From contig NZ_AP025314.1 of the NCBI RefSeq assembly GCF_036492835.1, forward strand, positions 3,452,010 through 3,516,009: 64,000 nucleotides of DNA, written 5' to 3'. Numbering within the stretch: position 1 is the stretch's first letter; each line of letters starts with the position of its first letter. Of the stretch, positions 36,941-46,255 are shown in pieces. Source of the stretch: Fulvitalea axinellae. Its GTDB lineage: Bacteria > Bacteroidota > Bacteroidia > Cytophagales > Cyclobacteriaceae. The position numbers were made by a program, and so were the translations under genes. The notes beneath the pieces were generated by a model. It was not told where the DNA came from, did not search any database, and saw only the letters and a list, made by a program, of their open reading frames with translations.

Positions 36941-37079
36941 CGGCGGACGAAATAAAAAAATTGTCGGCAAGCCATTCAAGTAGGCCCGTATCGATATAAT
37001 AAGCGGCACTCGGAGTACCGGCCTTTAGGCCAAGCGTAAAAAAATCCGCGAATCATCCGTTCAATTGCCGCGATAGTTT

Positions 37080-37087
37080 TAAATTTG
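37080..37087 (+). promoter_or_regulatory. Possible -7 element of the fur operon
   Basis: TAAATTTG matches TAnnTTTG and lies 26 bases before the fur ATG. There is no TTTG at the expected -33 distance. Confidence 0.4.
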
Positions 37088-37113
37088 TTAAGCAAACGTT
37101 TTATCCGGCGCGC

Positions 37114-37572
37114 ATGAGCACAGAGGAATCTACTTTGGAGAAGGTGAAAAAGATTTTCACCGCCTACCTTACCAACAAAAGCTTGCGGAAAACCCCCGAG
37201 CGCTTCGCCATACTGGAGGAGATTTATTCCCGCACGGGACACTTTGACGTGGAGTCGCTGTACATCAGCATGAAGAACAAAAACTACCGCGTCAGCAGGG
37301 CCACGGTGTACAATACCCTTGACCTGCTAGTGGAGTGCGATCTTGTCAGCCGTCACCAGTTCGGCGGAAACCTGGCCCATTACGAGAAATCTTACGGATT
37401 CAAACAACACGATCACCTTATCTGCACGGAGTGCCATAAAGTGATCGAGTTCTGCGACCCCCGTATACAGCAGATCCAAAACATGGTGGCCGAGCTAATG
37501 GACTTTAGGGCCACTCACCACTCGCTGAACATCTACGGCGTCTGCAAGGACTGCCAGAAGAAATACCAATAA
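37114..37572 (+). CDS. Fur family transcriptional regulator
   Basis: The 152-residue protein has the winged helix of Fur proteins (RKTPERFAILEEI, VSRATVYNTLDLLVE) and a metal-binding dimer domain with HDHLICTECHKVIEF and a second pair CKDC near the C-terminus, which together form a structural zinc site. Whether it senses iron, zinc or peroxide cannot be decided from sequence. It leads an operon with a STAS protein (56 bases downstream) and purA, an arrangement known in Bacteroidota. Confidence 0.93.
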   Translation: MSTEESTLEKVKKIFTAYLTNKSLRKTPERFAILEEIYSRTGHFDVESLYISMKNKNYRVSRATVYNTLDLLVECDLVSRHQFGGNLAHYEKSYGFKQHDHLICTECHKVIEFCDPRIQQIQNMVAELMDFRATHHSLNIYGVCKDCQKKYQ

Positions 37573-37628
37573 ACCACAGCGCCCCGGGCCTCCAGCGCCC
37601 GTTACGCTAACCAAACCGCCAGCTAACC

Positions 37629-37973
37629 ATGAAATTCCAGACAGAGACAATCGAGGACATATTGGTGCTCAGAATCGAAGGCGACCTGATCGGCCAAGAC
37701 TCCGGCCCAGCGCTAATGGAGTTGCTAAACGACAAAATCGAGTCGGGGCTGACTAGTTGCGCCGTGAACATCTCGGGCGTTCGTTACATGAACAGTAGCG
37801 GCTTGGGCGTACTGATGACTATACTCACCAAATTCCGCAACGCCGAAGGGGAAGTGGCCTTGGCCGGACCCTCGGAAAGCGTGCAGAAGCTGTTGATCAT
37901 AACCAAGCTCAACTCCATTTTCACCATCAAGCCTGACGAGCGACAGGCTGTAGACTATTTGAAAAGTTTGTAA
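37629..37973 (+). CDS. STAS-domain protein (anti-sigma factor antagonist type)
   Basis: A single STAS domain of 114 residues with the phosphorylatable serine in YMNSSGLGVL, as in SpoIIAA/RsbV. Such proteins are controlled by a serine kinase/phosphatase pair and bind anti-sigma factors or larger complexes. No kinase is encoded nearby, so its partner is elsewhere. It lies 56 bases after fur and 3 bases before purA and is certainly co-transcribed with purA. Confidence 0.92.
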   Translation: MKFQTETIEDILVLRIEGDLIGQDSGPALMELLNDKIESGLTSCAVNISGVRYMNSSGLGVLMTILTKFRNAEGEVALAGPSESVQKLLIITKLNSIFTIKPDERQAVDYLKSL

Positions 37974-37976
37974 TCG

Positions 37977-39266
37977 ATGAAGGTTGACATCTTATTGGGT
38001 CTCCAGTGGGGAGACGAGGGAAAAGGAAAAATCGTCGACTACTTGGCCCCCAAGTATGATAACGTGGCACGCTTTCAGGGCGGACCTAACGCCGGCCACA
38101 CCCTGGAGTTTGACGGAATCAAACACGTCCTCCACCAAATCCCGTCGGGGATATTCCGCGAAGGCATCCTGAATATCGCCGGAAACGGCGTGGTGCTTGA
38201 CCCGGTTATCTTCCGCAAAGAAATTGAAGGCCTCGACAAGTTTGGCAAAGAACTCCGTAGCCGTCTGGTTATCGCGACCAAAGCCCAGCTTATCTTGCCG
38301 ACTCACCGCCTGCTTGACGCCGCCTACGAAAAGGCCAAAGGCGACAAGAAAATCGGTTCCACTCTCAAGGGCATCGGCCCGACATACCAAGACAAAATCG
38401 CCCGTAACGGACTGCGCGTCGGCGACGCCCTTTCCGACAACTTCAAGGAGCGTTACGAAACCTTGGTAGCCAAGCACACCGCCATTCTCGACAATCACGG
38501 CTTCGAATACGACTTGGCGCCACTGAACGAGGAATTCTTCGCAGCGATGGACTTCATCAAAGAGAATTTCCGCGTAGAGGACTCGTCTTACTTGGTGAAC
38601 GGTCTGCTTGACCAAGAGAAGAGCGTATTGGCTGAGGGCGCGCAAGGCTCGTTGCTCGATATCGACTTCGGCAGCTACCCTTACGTGACCAGTTCAAACA
38701 CTACCGCCGCAGGCGTTTGCTCAGGTTTGGGCGTGGCCCCAGGACGTGTAGGTCAGGTATTCGGCATCTTCAAGGCGTATTGTACCCGCGTGGGCTCAGG
38801 CCCGTTCCCAACCGAACTTTTCGACGAAACAGGCGAAAGGATGCAGAAGGAAGGTAACGAGTTCGGCTCCACTACAGGCCGGGCTAGGCGTTGTGGATGG
38901 ATTGACTTGCCTGCTCTTAAATACGCTGTTATGATCAACGGCGTTACGCAACTGTTCATGATGAAAGCCGACGTGCTTAACATCTTCGAAGAAATCAAGG
39001 CCTGCGTTGCTTACGAACTGTCTGACGGAACGGTAACAGAGACGCTTCCTTTCGACATCGACGTACCGATCAAGCCCGTATACGAAACCCTCAAGGGATG
39101 GCACCAAAGCCTTTCGGGCATTGACTCGTATGAGAAATTCCCTCAGGAACTGAGAGACTACGTGAAGTTTATCGAGGATTATGTAAAAGTACCTGTCAAT
39201 ATCGTGTCCGTAGGGCCTGACAGAACCGAAACTATCATTCGTGAAGATATTGTTGTCGGTTCATAA
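37977..39266 (+). CDS. purA: Adenylosuccinate synthetase
   Basis: PurA joins IMP and aspartate using GTP, the first committed step to AMP. The 429-residue protein has the signature GLQWGDEGKGKIVD (8-21), GGPNAGHT, and the GSTLKGIGPTYQDK and GRARRCGW segments. Length is normal. It is the last gene of the fur operon and ends at a terminator. Confidence 0.97.
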   Translation: MKVDILLGLQWGDEGKGKIVDYLAPKYDNVARFQGGPNAGHTLEFDGIKHVLHQIPSGIFREGILNIAGNGVVLDPVIFRKEIEGLDKFGKELRSRLVIATKAQLILPTHRLLDAAYEKAKGDKKIGSTLKGIGPTYQDKIARNGLRVGDALSDNFKERYETLVAKHTAILDNHGFEYDLAPLNEEFFAAMDFIKENFRVEDSSYLVNGLLDQEKSVLAEGAQGSLLDIDFGSYPYVTSSNTTAAGVCSGLGVAPGRVGQVFGIFKAYCTRVGSGPFPTELFDETGERMQKEGNEFGSTTGRARRCGWIDLPALKYAVMINGVTQLFMMKADVLNIFEEIKACVAYELSDGTVTETLPFDIDVPIKPVYETLKGWHQSLSGIDSYEKFPQELRDYVKFIEDYVKVPVNIVSVGPDRTETIIREDIVVGS

Positions 39267-39604
39267 AGTAAAAACCGACACTGCGAATGAAAAGCCCGGC
39301 CACTTTGGTCGGGCTTTTTTATTGGGACTGGAATCTTCTTCAGTTTGACGTTTCAGCCTTTTGAAATGACTAAAACCCGAAACAGAGACCTGTTAATTAC
39401 AGGGAAAACACTGACTTTTTGCGGGATGATGGTTAAAAATAAGAAACAGCGTTTCCTTATTTAAACGTTTTTACTATTTTTATAAAAGCCAGACATCGGG
39501 CCCGAGCACCGGATAGTCTTGGGGAGAATAATTCAAGCCAAGGCTTCCAGCATCCCGCACGGGTCCTTTTTCTTTTTATCCATCAACAAATTTTTTCTAG
39601 ACCC
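39267..39604. other. Intergenic region between purA and the DUF1097 gene
   Basis: Besides the purA terminator I see no gene. The part around 39490-39580 is more GC-rich with short inverted repeats (for example CCCGCACGGG followed by a T-rich run at about 39555-39577), which may be a second terminator-like structure. Confidence 0.4.
39290..39322 (+). terminator. Terminator after purA
   Basis: AAAGCCCG at 39291-39298 pairs with CGGGCTTT (39310-39317) around a short inner stem; a T run follows. Confidence 0.8.
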
Positions 39605-40156
39605 ATGAGTTTTAAAAAGTTCATTATCATCCCTCTAATGGTGGCCGCCTTGGCTTTTACGATCCAAGCGCTGGACCAAGTCCTTCACTCTTACGTTCCA
39701 CCTGAAGGAAACCTCGGTTTTGGCTGGATTGCGTTCCAGGCTTGGGCAATGTATTTCCTTGCCGGTTGCGACCTTAAAGGTGGCGTAAAGACTTTCCTTG
39801 GTTATGTAATGGGAATCTTGGCCTCCATCGGCATCATGACTATTGGCGGTCAGCTTGGAGACTTGGGCTTCTGGGCATTCCCTGTAGCTGTCTTCATCAT
39901 TGTGATTCCGGTTATGTGTCTCGAAAAGATTCAATGGCTGGATTTCATCCCCGCACTGTTCGTTGGAGCCGGAGTGTTCTTCGCTTTCATGTCGTATGTA
40001 CCTGGAGCTACTTTCACCTCGGCCACAATCACTGAGCTTATTTACTGCGTAATCGGATTGTTCTACGGTTTCATGACCGTGTCGTTGCGCGGAGCTTACG
40101 AAGCCAAGGTCAACGCAGGGCAGGAAGAAGAAACTCCTGAGGAGGTTGAGGCTTAA
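39605..40156 (+). CDS. DUF1097 family membrane protein
   Basis: The 183-residue protein has about five membrane helices and an acidic cytosolic tail (EEETPEEVEA). The pattern WIAFQAWAMYFLAGCDLKGGVKTFLGYVMGILASIGIM matches DUF1097. Function is unknown; relatives occur beside transport or fermentative genes. It stands alone with its own terminator. Confidence 0.85.
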   Translation: MSFKKFIIIPLMVAALAFTIQALDQVLHSYVPPEGNLGFGWIAFQAWAMYFLAGCDLKGGVKTFLGYVMGILASIGIMTIGGQLGDLGFWAFPVAVFIIVIPVMCLEKIQWLDFIPALFVGAGVFFAFMSYVPGATFTSATITELIYCVIGLFYGFMTVSLRGAYEAKVNAGQEEETPEEVEA

Positions 40157-40183
40157 GCAATAAAAGAAACAAACGGAGAAATT

Positions 40184-40218
40184 AAAGAAGCCGTCCCATA
40201 ACCGGGACGGCTTCTTTG
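40184..40218. terminator. Bidirectional terminator
   Basis: A perfect 14-bp stem (40184-40197 with 40204-40217) with a 6-base loop between the convergent DUF1097 and peroxiredoxin genes. Confidence 0.8.
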
Positions 40219-40291
40219 TATTTGGTAACACCTTATATAGTGATCACTTTTTTCACAGGCACTATTTTGCGAAAGCCGAGCGTTTATTAGA

Positions 40292-40939
40292 TCATGAAAT
40301 GGCTTTAAGCGCCTCAAGCACATCAGCGGGCTCAGCTCGTTTTGTGTAATCAGCTTCGGCAAAAGCATATCGTACGATTCCCGACTTATCGATTACGTAG
40401 GTCGCCGGCAAGGGAAGCTCCCAAGAGTCATCTCCATCTACCTTTTCCAAGTCGATTCCGAATGAAGAGTAGACCCTCCTTAGACTCTCCGGCAAGGCGA
40501 AGACCAACCCATATGAGCGCGCCACTACATTACCGACATCACTCAGCACCTCAAACTCCACACCTGATTTTTTAACTGTTTCCAAACTGTTATCGGGTGT
40601 CTGAGGCGATATAGCGATCAATTTGGCTCCCGCTTTCTCTATTTCCGGCAGGGCCGTACGCAAAGCCGCCAGTTCCAGATTACAATACGGACACCAAGCA
40701 CCACGGTAAAACGACAAAACCACCGGCCCTTCGGCCAATAACGAATCAAGGCTCACCTCATCACTTAATACTCCGAGCAATATGAAACCGGGAGCTTTCT
40801 CTCCCACTCCCAAGGCTTTTCCAGCCAAGCCTGAGTCCTTCAACGACACAGTCGCAGCATCCATTACTTCCAACGCTTCCGCAGGGATCACTTGACGGGA
40901 TCCGGCTTTCTTCTCTTCCAGTTTTTCTTTGAGCGACAT
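40292..40939 (-). CDS. Peroxiredoxin-like AhpC/TSA family protein
   Basis: The 215-residue protein has a thioredoxin fold with the CPYC motif (C83 and C86) in YRGAWCPYC, followed by LAALRTALPEIEKAGAKLIAIS. Residues 1-45 are an extra helical N-terminus. It has no signal peptide. It probably reduces peroxides or acts as a thiol oxidoreductase; the CxxC makes it closer to the PRX-like2 / bacterioferritin-comigratory side than to typical AhpC. Confidence 0.9.
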   Translation of the reverse strand: MSLKEKLEEKKAGSRQVIPAEALEVMDAATVSLKDSGLAGKALGVGEKAPGFILLGVLSDEVSLDSLLAEGPVVLSFYRGAWCPYCNLELAALRTALPEIEKAGAKLIAISPQTPDNSLETVKKSGVEFEVLSDVGNVVARSYGLVFALPESLRRVYSSFGIDLEKVDGDDSWELPLPATYVIDKSGIVRYAFAEADYTKRAEPADVLEALKAIS

Positions 40940-41440
40940 AGTTTCCGTGTGTTTGCTTAGGGTTAATTCGATTTCGACAGGCCGGTTTTCCCGAACGAAA
41001 TCACGAATATCACAGAAAGAGAATACGATGGCAATACCATAAGGTTTTAGAAAAAATGCCTTATGAGCTAAAAAAGCAACACAATGGATCTTCGACTTTC
41101 CGATACTTTCAGTAGAAATGAAGGTGAATCAAGAGTGGTTTTTCCAATCAACATAAAGTTAATCGAACACTGTTTCAAACGAACCGATAACTAATCATTT
41201 GCCTTTAGAAGGCATTTTACTTCTGACTAAAATATAATGCGGTAACACAAATTGTAAAAAACGCATTTCATTCTCAATTCAAAAAAAGAAAAACTCAAAC
41301 CCTCCATTAATCATACTCTTAGACTTCCATATAACGTCCGCTGAGACCCTTTCAAACTTTCATGCAAATATACCACTACAACAGGCTACACATTATTCAG
41401 GCTCGTTTATTACTATCACATCCAAAAATCTATTTAAGCA
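40940..41440. other. Intergenic region between peroxiredoxin and the tRNA-Cys array
   Basis: About 500 AT-rich bases without a supported gene. The array's terminator lies at its right end. Confidence 0.55.
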
Positions 41441-41474
41441 AAAAGGGTGTTCCCAAAACGAGAACACCCTTTTT
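41440..41474 (-). terminator. Terminator of the tRNA-Cys array
   Basis: A 12-bp stem (41441-41452 with 41462-41473) with a T tail on the minus strand, just after the last tRNA. Confidence 0.85.
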
Positions 41475-41483
41475 CATTACTGG

Positions 41484-41554
41484 AGGTCGCGAGCGGATTC
41501 GAACCGCTGTAAAAGGTTTTGCAGACCTCTGCCTAGCCACTCGGCCACGCGACC
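41484..41554 (-). tRNA. tRNA-Cys (GCA), array copy 5 in transcription order
   Basis: A full cloverleaf of 71 bases: 7-bp acceptor GGTCGCG/CGCGACC, D arm, anticodon loop CTGCAAA with GCA, T arm GGTTCGAATCC, discriminator T, and encoded CCA at 41481-41483. This copy has TT at the anticodon-stem/variable-loop junction. Confidence 0.96.
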
Positions 41555-41590
41555 TTTTTTATTCAATCAAATTTCCTTCAAGAAACTGGG

Positions 41591-41661
41591 AGGTCGCGAG
41601 CGGATTCGAACCGCTGTACGAGGTTTTGCAGACCTCTGCCTAGCCACTCGGCCACGCGACC
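41591..41661 (-). tRNA. tRNA-Cys (GCA), array copy 4
   Basis: Same cloverleaf with anticodon GCA, CG junction form. The three bases after the discriminator read CCC, so CCA is not encoded here. Confidence 0.96.
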
Positions 41662-41697
41662 TTTTATTCGGTCAATTTTTCCTTGAAGGATATTTGG

Positions 41698-41768
41698 AGG
41701 TCGCGAGCGGATTCGAACCGCTGTACGAGGTTTTGCAGACCTCTGCCTAGCCACTCGGCCACGCGACC
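41698..41768 (-). tRNA. tRNA-Cys (GCA), array copy 3
   Basis: Same cloverleaf, CG junction form, encoded CCA at 41695-41697. The spacers on both sides of this gene are almost identical, showing a recent tandem copy. Confidence 0.96.
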
Positions 41769-41802
41769 TTTTATTCGGTCAATTTTTCCTTGAAGATATT
41801 GG

Positions 41803-41873
41803 AGGTCGCGAGCGGATTCGAACCGCTGTAAAAGGTTTTGCAGACCTCTGCCTAGCCACTCGGCCACGCGACC
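41803..41873 (-). tRNA. tRNA-Cys (GCA), array copy 2
   Basis: Same cloverleaf, TT junction form, encoded CCA at 41800-41802. Confidence 0.96.
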
Positions 41874-41906
41874 TTTTTATCCAATTAAATCAAGGAATCC
41901 CTTTGG

Positions 41907-41977
41907 AGGTCGCGAGCGGATTCGAACCGCTGTACGAGGTTTTGCAGACCTCTGCCTAGCCACTCGGCCACGCGACC
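41907..41977 (-). tRNA. tRNA-Cys (GCA), array copy 1 (promoter-proximal)
   Basis: Same cloverleaf, CG junction form, encoded CCA at 41904-41906. It is the first gene after the array promoter, with a leader of about 137 bases. Confidence 0.96.
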
Positions 41978-42120
41978 ATCTAAACTGAAAAGAGTTGAAA
42001 ATTGTTGAAAAATATCTTTGTCGATTTTATCTCCAATCTTTAAAAAGCAATCCGGAAATCGCCCCTGACATACCGCCAAGGCCACCTTCACTTTGCGCTC
42101 CCTTTTCCGTTATGGGATTG

Positions 42121-42151
42121 CAAATGTAGGGAAAGGCTTTGTTTTCGCAAA
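42121..42151 (-). promoter_or_regulatory. Promoter of the tRNA-Cys array
   Basis: On the minus strand: TTTG (42148-42151), 19 bases, TACATTTG (42121-42128). This matches the Bacteroidota consensus in both boxes and lies between the rpsA terminator and the first tRNA. Confidence 0.7.
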
Positions 42152-42160
42152 GCTAAACGC

Positions 42161-42190
42161 ACAAAAAAAAGCGCCCTACTGGGCGCTTTT
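42161..42190 (-). terminator. Terminator after rpsA
   Basis: A 10-bp stem (42167-42176 with 42181-42190), 4-base loop, and eight Ts on the minus strand. Confidence 0.85.
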
Positions 42191-42214
42191 CAATATTTTT
42201 AACAATCAAACGAA

Positions 42215-44002
42215 TTATCCGTTTTTCTCGTCGCTTTCCATTTTCTTCTTCAAAGCAGTCAAAGCGTCGAGATCGCCCAAAGTGGTCTTCTCGCCTTCGG
42301 CTACGTTTGGCTTACCAGCTGGCTTAGCAGACTGGGCTGGCTTCTTCTTAGGAGCTCTCTTCTTCTCAACGGCAACTTCCTGGAAAGTAGCGGTGTGAGA
42401 AAGAACGATGCGCTTGTCCTCTTTCGAGAATTCCATTACGCGGAAGTCCAAAGCTTCTCCAACCTCTGCCTGAGATCCGTCCTCTTTCACCAAGTTCTTC
42501 GTAGTAGCGAAACCTTCGATGCCGTATGGCAACTCCAATACCGCTCCCTTGTCGTTCTTGCTGAGGAGAGTACACTTGTGGATAGAACCTTTTGTGAAGA
42601 TAGACTCGAAAGTATCCCATGGGTTCTCTTCCAACTGCTTGTGCCCCAAAGCGAGTCTTCTGTTATCAACGTCGAGTTCGAGTACTTGTACTTCAAGCTC
42701 TTCGCCAACTTTGATGAACTCAGAAGGATGCTTGATCTTCTTAGTCCAAGAAAGGTCAGAAACGTGAACCAAACCGTCGATACCCTCTTCAAGCTCTACG
42801 AACAAGCCGAAGTTAGTCAAGTTACGTACGATGCCTTTATGACGGGCTCCGATAGCGTACTTTTCTTTCAAGTCAGCCTTAGTCCATGGATCCTCAGTGA
42901 GTTGCTTGATACCCAATGACATCTTGCGCTCCTCGCGGTCCAAAGTCAAGATAACAGCGTCGAGACGGTCGTTGATCTTGATGAAGTCCTGTGGATTTCT
43001 CAAGTGCTGTGACCATGACATCTCAGAAACGTGGATCAGACCTTCAACGCCTGGCATGATTTCCAAGAACGCACCGTAGTCAGCAACGTTAACGATACGA
43101 CCGTTAACTTTAGAACCAACCTGAAGCTCTTCTGACAACGAATCCCATGGATGAGGAGTCAACTGCTTCATACCTAGAGAAATACGCTTCTTCTGATCGT
43201 CGAAGTCGAGAACTACAACGTTCACCTTCTGATCCAACTGAAGCACTTCCTCTGGGTGGCTGATGCGCCCCCAAGAAATATCCGTAATGTGGAGAAGACC
43301 GTCTACACCACCGAGGTCGATGAACACACCGAAGTTGGTCATGTTCTTGATAACACCCTCGAGAATCTGACCTCTCTCCAAGTTGTTGAGGATCTGCATC
43401 TTCTGCTTCTCGAGATCTTTCTCGATAAGGATCTTATGAGATACAACAACGTTATCGTTAGCGTAGTTGATTTTCACAACTTTCACTTCCATCTTCTTAC
43501 CAACGAACACGTCGAAGTCGCGGATCGGCTTAACGTCGATCTGAGAACCTGGCAAGAAGGCCTCAACACCGTGGATATCCACGATAAGACCACCTTTGGT
43601 TCTTCTCTTAACCACACCTTCGAGTACGTTATCGTTGTCAAGAGCGTCTTGGATACGTTCCCAAGCCTTAACGATTTTTGCCTTACGACGCGAAAGAACA
43701 AGCTGTCCTTGAGCGTTTTCTTGCTCCTCAACGTAAACCTCAACCTCGTCACCTACTTTAAGGTCAGTGAGATCGCGGAATTCAGAAGCAGAAACCAATC
43801 CGTCAGATTTGAACCCGATGTTCAAAACAACGTCACGGTCGGAAATAGCAACAACAACACCTTTAACTACCTCGTTCTCGTGAACTTCGTTAAGGGTACC
43901 GTCATAAAGCTTTTCCATTTCGGCTTTCTGCTCAGCAGAGTAGCCTTCGCCAAAACCTTTTGTTTCCAGCGCGTCCCAGTCAAAATCTTCGATATTTGCC
44001 AT
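42215..44002 (-). CDS. rpsA: 30S ribosomal protein S1
   Basis: The 595-residue protein carries six S1 (OB-fold) repeats between about residues 45 and 540, with the usual GMKQLTPHPWD, GIKQLTEDPW and GHKQLEENPWD linkers. It ends in a long lysine/alanine/proline-rich tail typical of Bacteroidota S1. S1 brings mRNA to the 30S subunit, which matters most in this phylum because Shine-Dalgarno sequences are weak. The ATG at 44002 (MANIEDFDWD) is preferred over one 21 codons upstream. A textbook promoter lies about 110 bases upstream. Confidence 0.97.
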   Translation of the reverse strand: MANIEDFDWDALETKGFGEGYSAEQKAEMEKLYDGTLNEVHENEVVKGVVVAISDRDVVLNIGFKSDGLVSASEFRDLTDLKVGDEVEVYVEEQENAQGQLVLSRRKAKIVKAWERIQDALDNDNVLEGVVKRRTKGGLIVDIHGVEAFLPGSQIDVKPIRDFDVFVGKKMEVKVVKINYANDNVVVSHKILIEKDLEKQKMQILNNLERGQILEGVIKNMTNFGVFIDLGGVDGLLHITDISWGRISHPEEVLQLDQKVNVVVLDFDDQKKRISLGMKQLTPHPWDSLSEELQVGSKVNGRIVNVADYGAFLEIMPGVEGLIHVSEMSWSQHLRNPQDFIKINDRLDAVILTLDREERKMSLGIKQLTEDPWTKADLKEKYAIGARHKGIVRNLTNFGLFVELEEGIDGLVHVSDLSWTKKIKHPSEFIKVGEELEVQVLELDVDNRRLALGHKQLEENPWDTFESIFTKGSIHKCTLLSKNDKGAVLELPYGIEGFATTKNLVKEDGSQAEVGEALDFRVMEFSKEDKRIVLSHTATFQEVAVEKKRAPKKKPAQSAKPAGKPNVAEGEKTTLGDLDALTALKKKMESDEKNG

Positions 44003-44113
44003 AATATAGCAGCCCTGAGTTACAGTTCCGCATAGGGCGATCCGCGAAACCTTTTGGTTAAACATTTACTCCTCTCCAGAAAAAACCGGAAAGACGTCAT
44101 TACAAACGACCGG

Positions 44114-44145
44114 CAAAGGTAGTAAGTTTTTGGGCCATACCCAAA
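44114..44145 (-). promoter_or_regulatory. Promoter of rpsA
   Basis: Minus strand: TTTG (44142-44145), 20 bases, TACCTTTG (44114-44121), a full match to TTTG-N19/20-TAnnTTTG. The start point would be near 44107, giving a leader of about 105 bases. Confidence 0.75.
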
Positions 44146-44253
44146 TACACCCTCCAATAAAGACACCGAAGCGCAGCTTTGCCCTCCTTATTTAAAGCTA
44201 ATCGAGATTTATGGGCGTTTGATCCGTTTTTTTTCGGATATTCAACCCATAGC

Positions 44254-44284
44254 ATTGCAAAAGCCGACAACAGTCCTATTTTTG
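44254..44284 (+). promoter_or_regulatory. Promoter of sucD
   Basis: ATTG (44254-44257), 19 bases, TATTTTTG (44277-44284). The start would be about 13 bases before the ATG. Confidence 0.65.
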
Positions 44285-44303
44285 CGTAAAATAATCAAAC
44301 CCT

Positions 44304-45188
<885 letters not shown>

Positions 45189-45217
45189 TCGAAAGACTTG
45201 CGAAAACGAAATATCAG

Positions 45218-45244
45218 AACGGCCCTTCTCGGGCCGTTTTTTTG
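45218..45244 (+). terminator. Terminator after sucD
   Basis: AACGGCCC at 45218-45225 pairs with GGGCCGTT at 45231-45238, followed by a T run. Confidence 0.85.
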
Positions 45245-45370
45245 TTCCTAAAGATTGCATCGGTATTAGGTCTTAGGTATCGCATCGATACATATTCAAC
45301 CCTCTCCTTTATTTTCAAAAAAACAGTCCAACCAAAGACCAAACTGGGTCTCTTTTGAGAAATTATTAAG

Positions 45371-45405
45371 CACAAAAAAAGCCCATCCAAAAAGGATGAG
45401 CTTTG
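45371..45405 (-). terminator. Terminator of the tRNA-Leu array
   Basis: On the minus strand AGCTCATCC pairs with GGATGGGCT around a T loop, followed by seven Ts, directly after the last tRNA. Confidence 0.75.
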
Positions 45406-45487
45406 TACCCAGGGCCGGAGTCGAACCGGCACGCCCGAAGGCATTGGTGTTTGAGACCAACGCGTCTACCAATTCCGCCACCTGGGC
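45406..45487 (-). tRNA. tRNA-Leu (CAA), array copy 6 in transcription order
   Basis: A class II tRNA of 82 bases with acceptor GCCCAGG/CCTGGGT, anticodon CAA in the loop of TTGGTCTCAAACACCAA, and a long variable arm (CCTTCGGG hairpin). Discriminator A; CCA not encoded. Decodes UUG. Confidence 0.96.
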
Positions 45488-45520
45488 AAAACAGGATTTT
45501 TGGCTCCGGCGGATGCCGAG

Positions 45521-45604
45521 TACCCAGGGCCGGAGTCGAACCGGCACGTCCGTAAAGACATTGGTGTTTGAGACCAACGCGTCTACCAATTCCGCCACCT
45601 GGGC
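45521..45604 (-). tRNA. tRNA-Leu (CAA), array copy 5
   Basis: An 84-base version with a different variable arm (TCTTTACGGA) but the same acceptor, D, anticodon and T arms. CCA not encoded. Confidence 0.96.
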
Positions 45605-45632
45605 AAATCTCATGAAAGCGCGTAAAATGCAG

Positions 45633-45714
45633 TACCCAGGGCCGGAGTCGAACCGGCACGCCCGAAGGCATTGGTGTTTGAGACCAACGCGTCTACCAAT
45701 TCCGCCACCTGGGC
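45633..45714 (-). tRNA. tRNA-Leu (CAA), array copy 4
   Basis: The 82-base form, identical in tRNA body to copy 6. Confidence 0.96.
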
Positions 45715-45757
45715 AAATCGGCGCTTCACAAGAGAGCCTTTCAAAAGGAAAACATGG

Positions 45758-45839
45758 TACCCAGGGCCGGAGTCGAACCGGCACGCCCGAAGGCATTGGT
45801 GTTTGAGACCAACGCGTCTACCAATTCCGCCACCTGGGC
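45758..45839 (-). tRNA. tRNA-Leu (CAA), array copy 3
   Basis: The 82-base form, identical in tRNA body to copy 6. Confidence 0.96.
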
Positions 45840-45900
45840 ATGTCCCTTTGAAAATAATCCTAGTATTTTAAATCTCGCCAAACCAACGTTGAGGCTTGCG

Positions 45901-45984
45901 TACCCAGGGCCGGAGTCGAACCGGCACGTCCGTAAAGACATTGGTGTTTGAGACCAACGCGTCTACCAATTCCGCCACCTGGGC
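45901..45984 (-). tRNA. tRNA-Leu (CAA), array copy 2
   Basis: The 84-base form, identical in tRNA body to copy 5. Confidence 0.96.
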
Positions 45985-46043
45985 AAATCCCTTAAGAAAA
46001 GTACTGTCATTCAATCTGTTACAAACCCACTTTAATGGATTCG

Positions 46044-46125
46044 TACCCAGGGCCGGAGTCGAACCGGCACGCCCGAAGGCATTGGTGTTTGAGACCAACG
46101 CGTCTACCAATTCCGCCACCTGGGC
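46044..46125 (-). tRNA. tRNA-Leu (CAA), array copy 1 (promoter-proximal)
   Basis: The 82-base form. Its 5' end is about 16 bases from the predicted transcription start. Confidence 0.96.
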
Positions 46126-46147
46126 ATCGCTTTCGCTTAAGGGACTG

Positions 46148-46179
46148 CAAACATACAAACCCAATCTGGAAAGACCAAA
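46148..46179 (-). promoter_or_regulatory. Promoter of the tRNA-Leu array
   Basis: Minus strand: TTTG (46176-46179), 20 bases, TATGTTTG (46148-46155), a full match to the Bacteroidota consensus. Confidence 0.75.
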
Positions 46180-46225
46180 CCGTCAGGATTCTTTTTTCTT
46201 GAACTATTCTAACAAGAACACCCTA

Positions 46226-46249
46226 AAAAACTAACTCACAACAGATTAG
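46226..46249 (-). terminator. Possible terminator after gmhA
   Basis: An imperfect CTAA-TC/GATTAG stem followed on the minus strand by six Ts, 7 bases after the gmhA stop. Confidence 0.4.
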
Positions 46250-46255
46250 CTTGCA

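Noticed and set aside
41481..41977. Regular repeats with short spacers looking like a CRISPR array
   Set aside because: The repeats are complete tRNA-Cys cloverleaves of 71 bases, two spacers are nearly identical, and there are no cas genes.
41885..42091. Small ORF starting MKVALAVCQG in the leader of the tRNA-Cys array
   Set aside because: It runs into the tRNA and has no family-like content.
45406..46125. Repeat array or repetitive protein frames (for example repeats of VAELVDALVSNTN)
   Set aside because: The frames are translations of tRNA-Leu genes and change register between copies.
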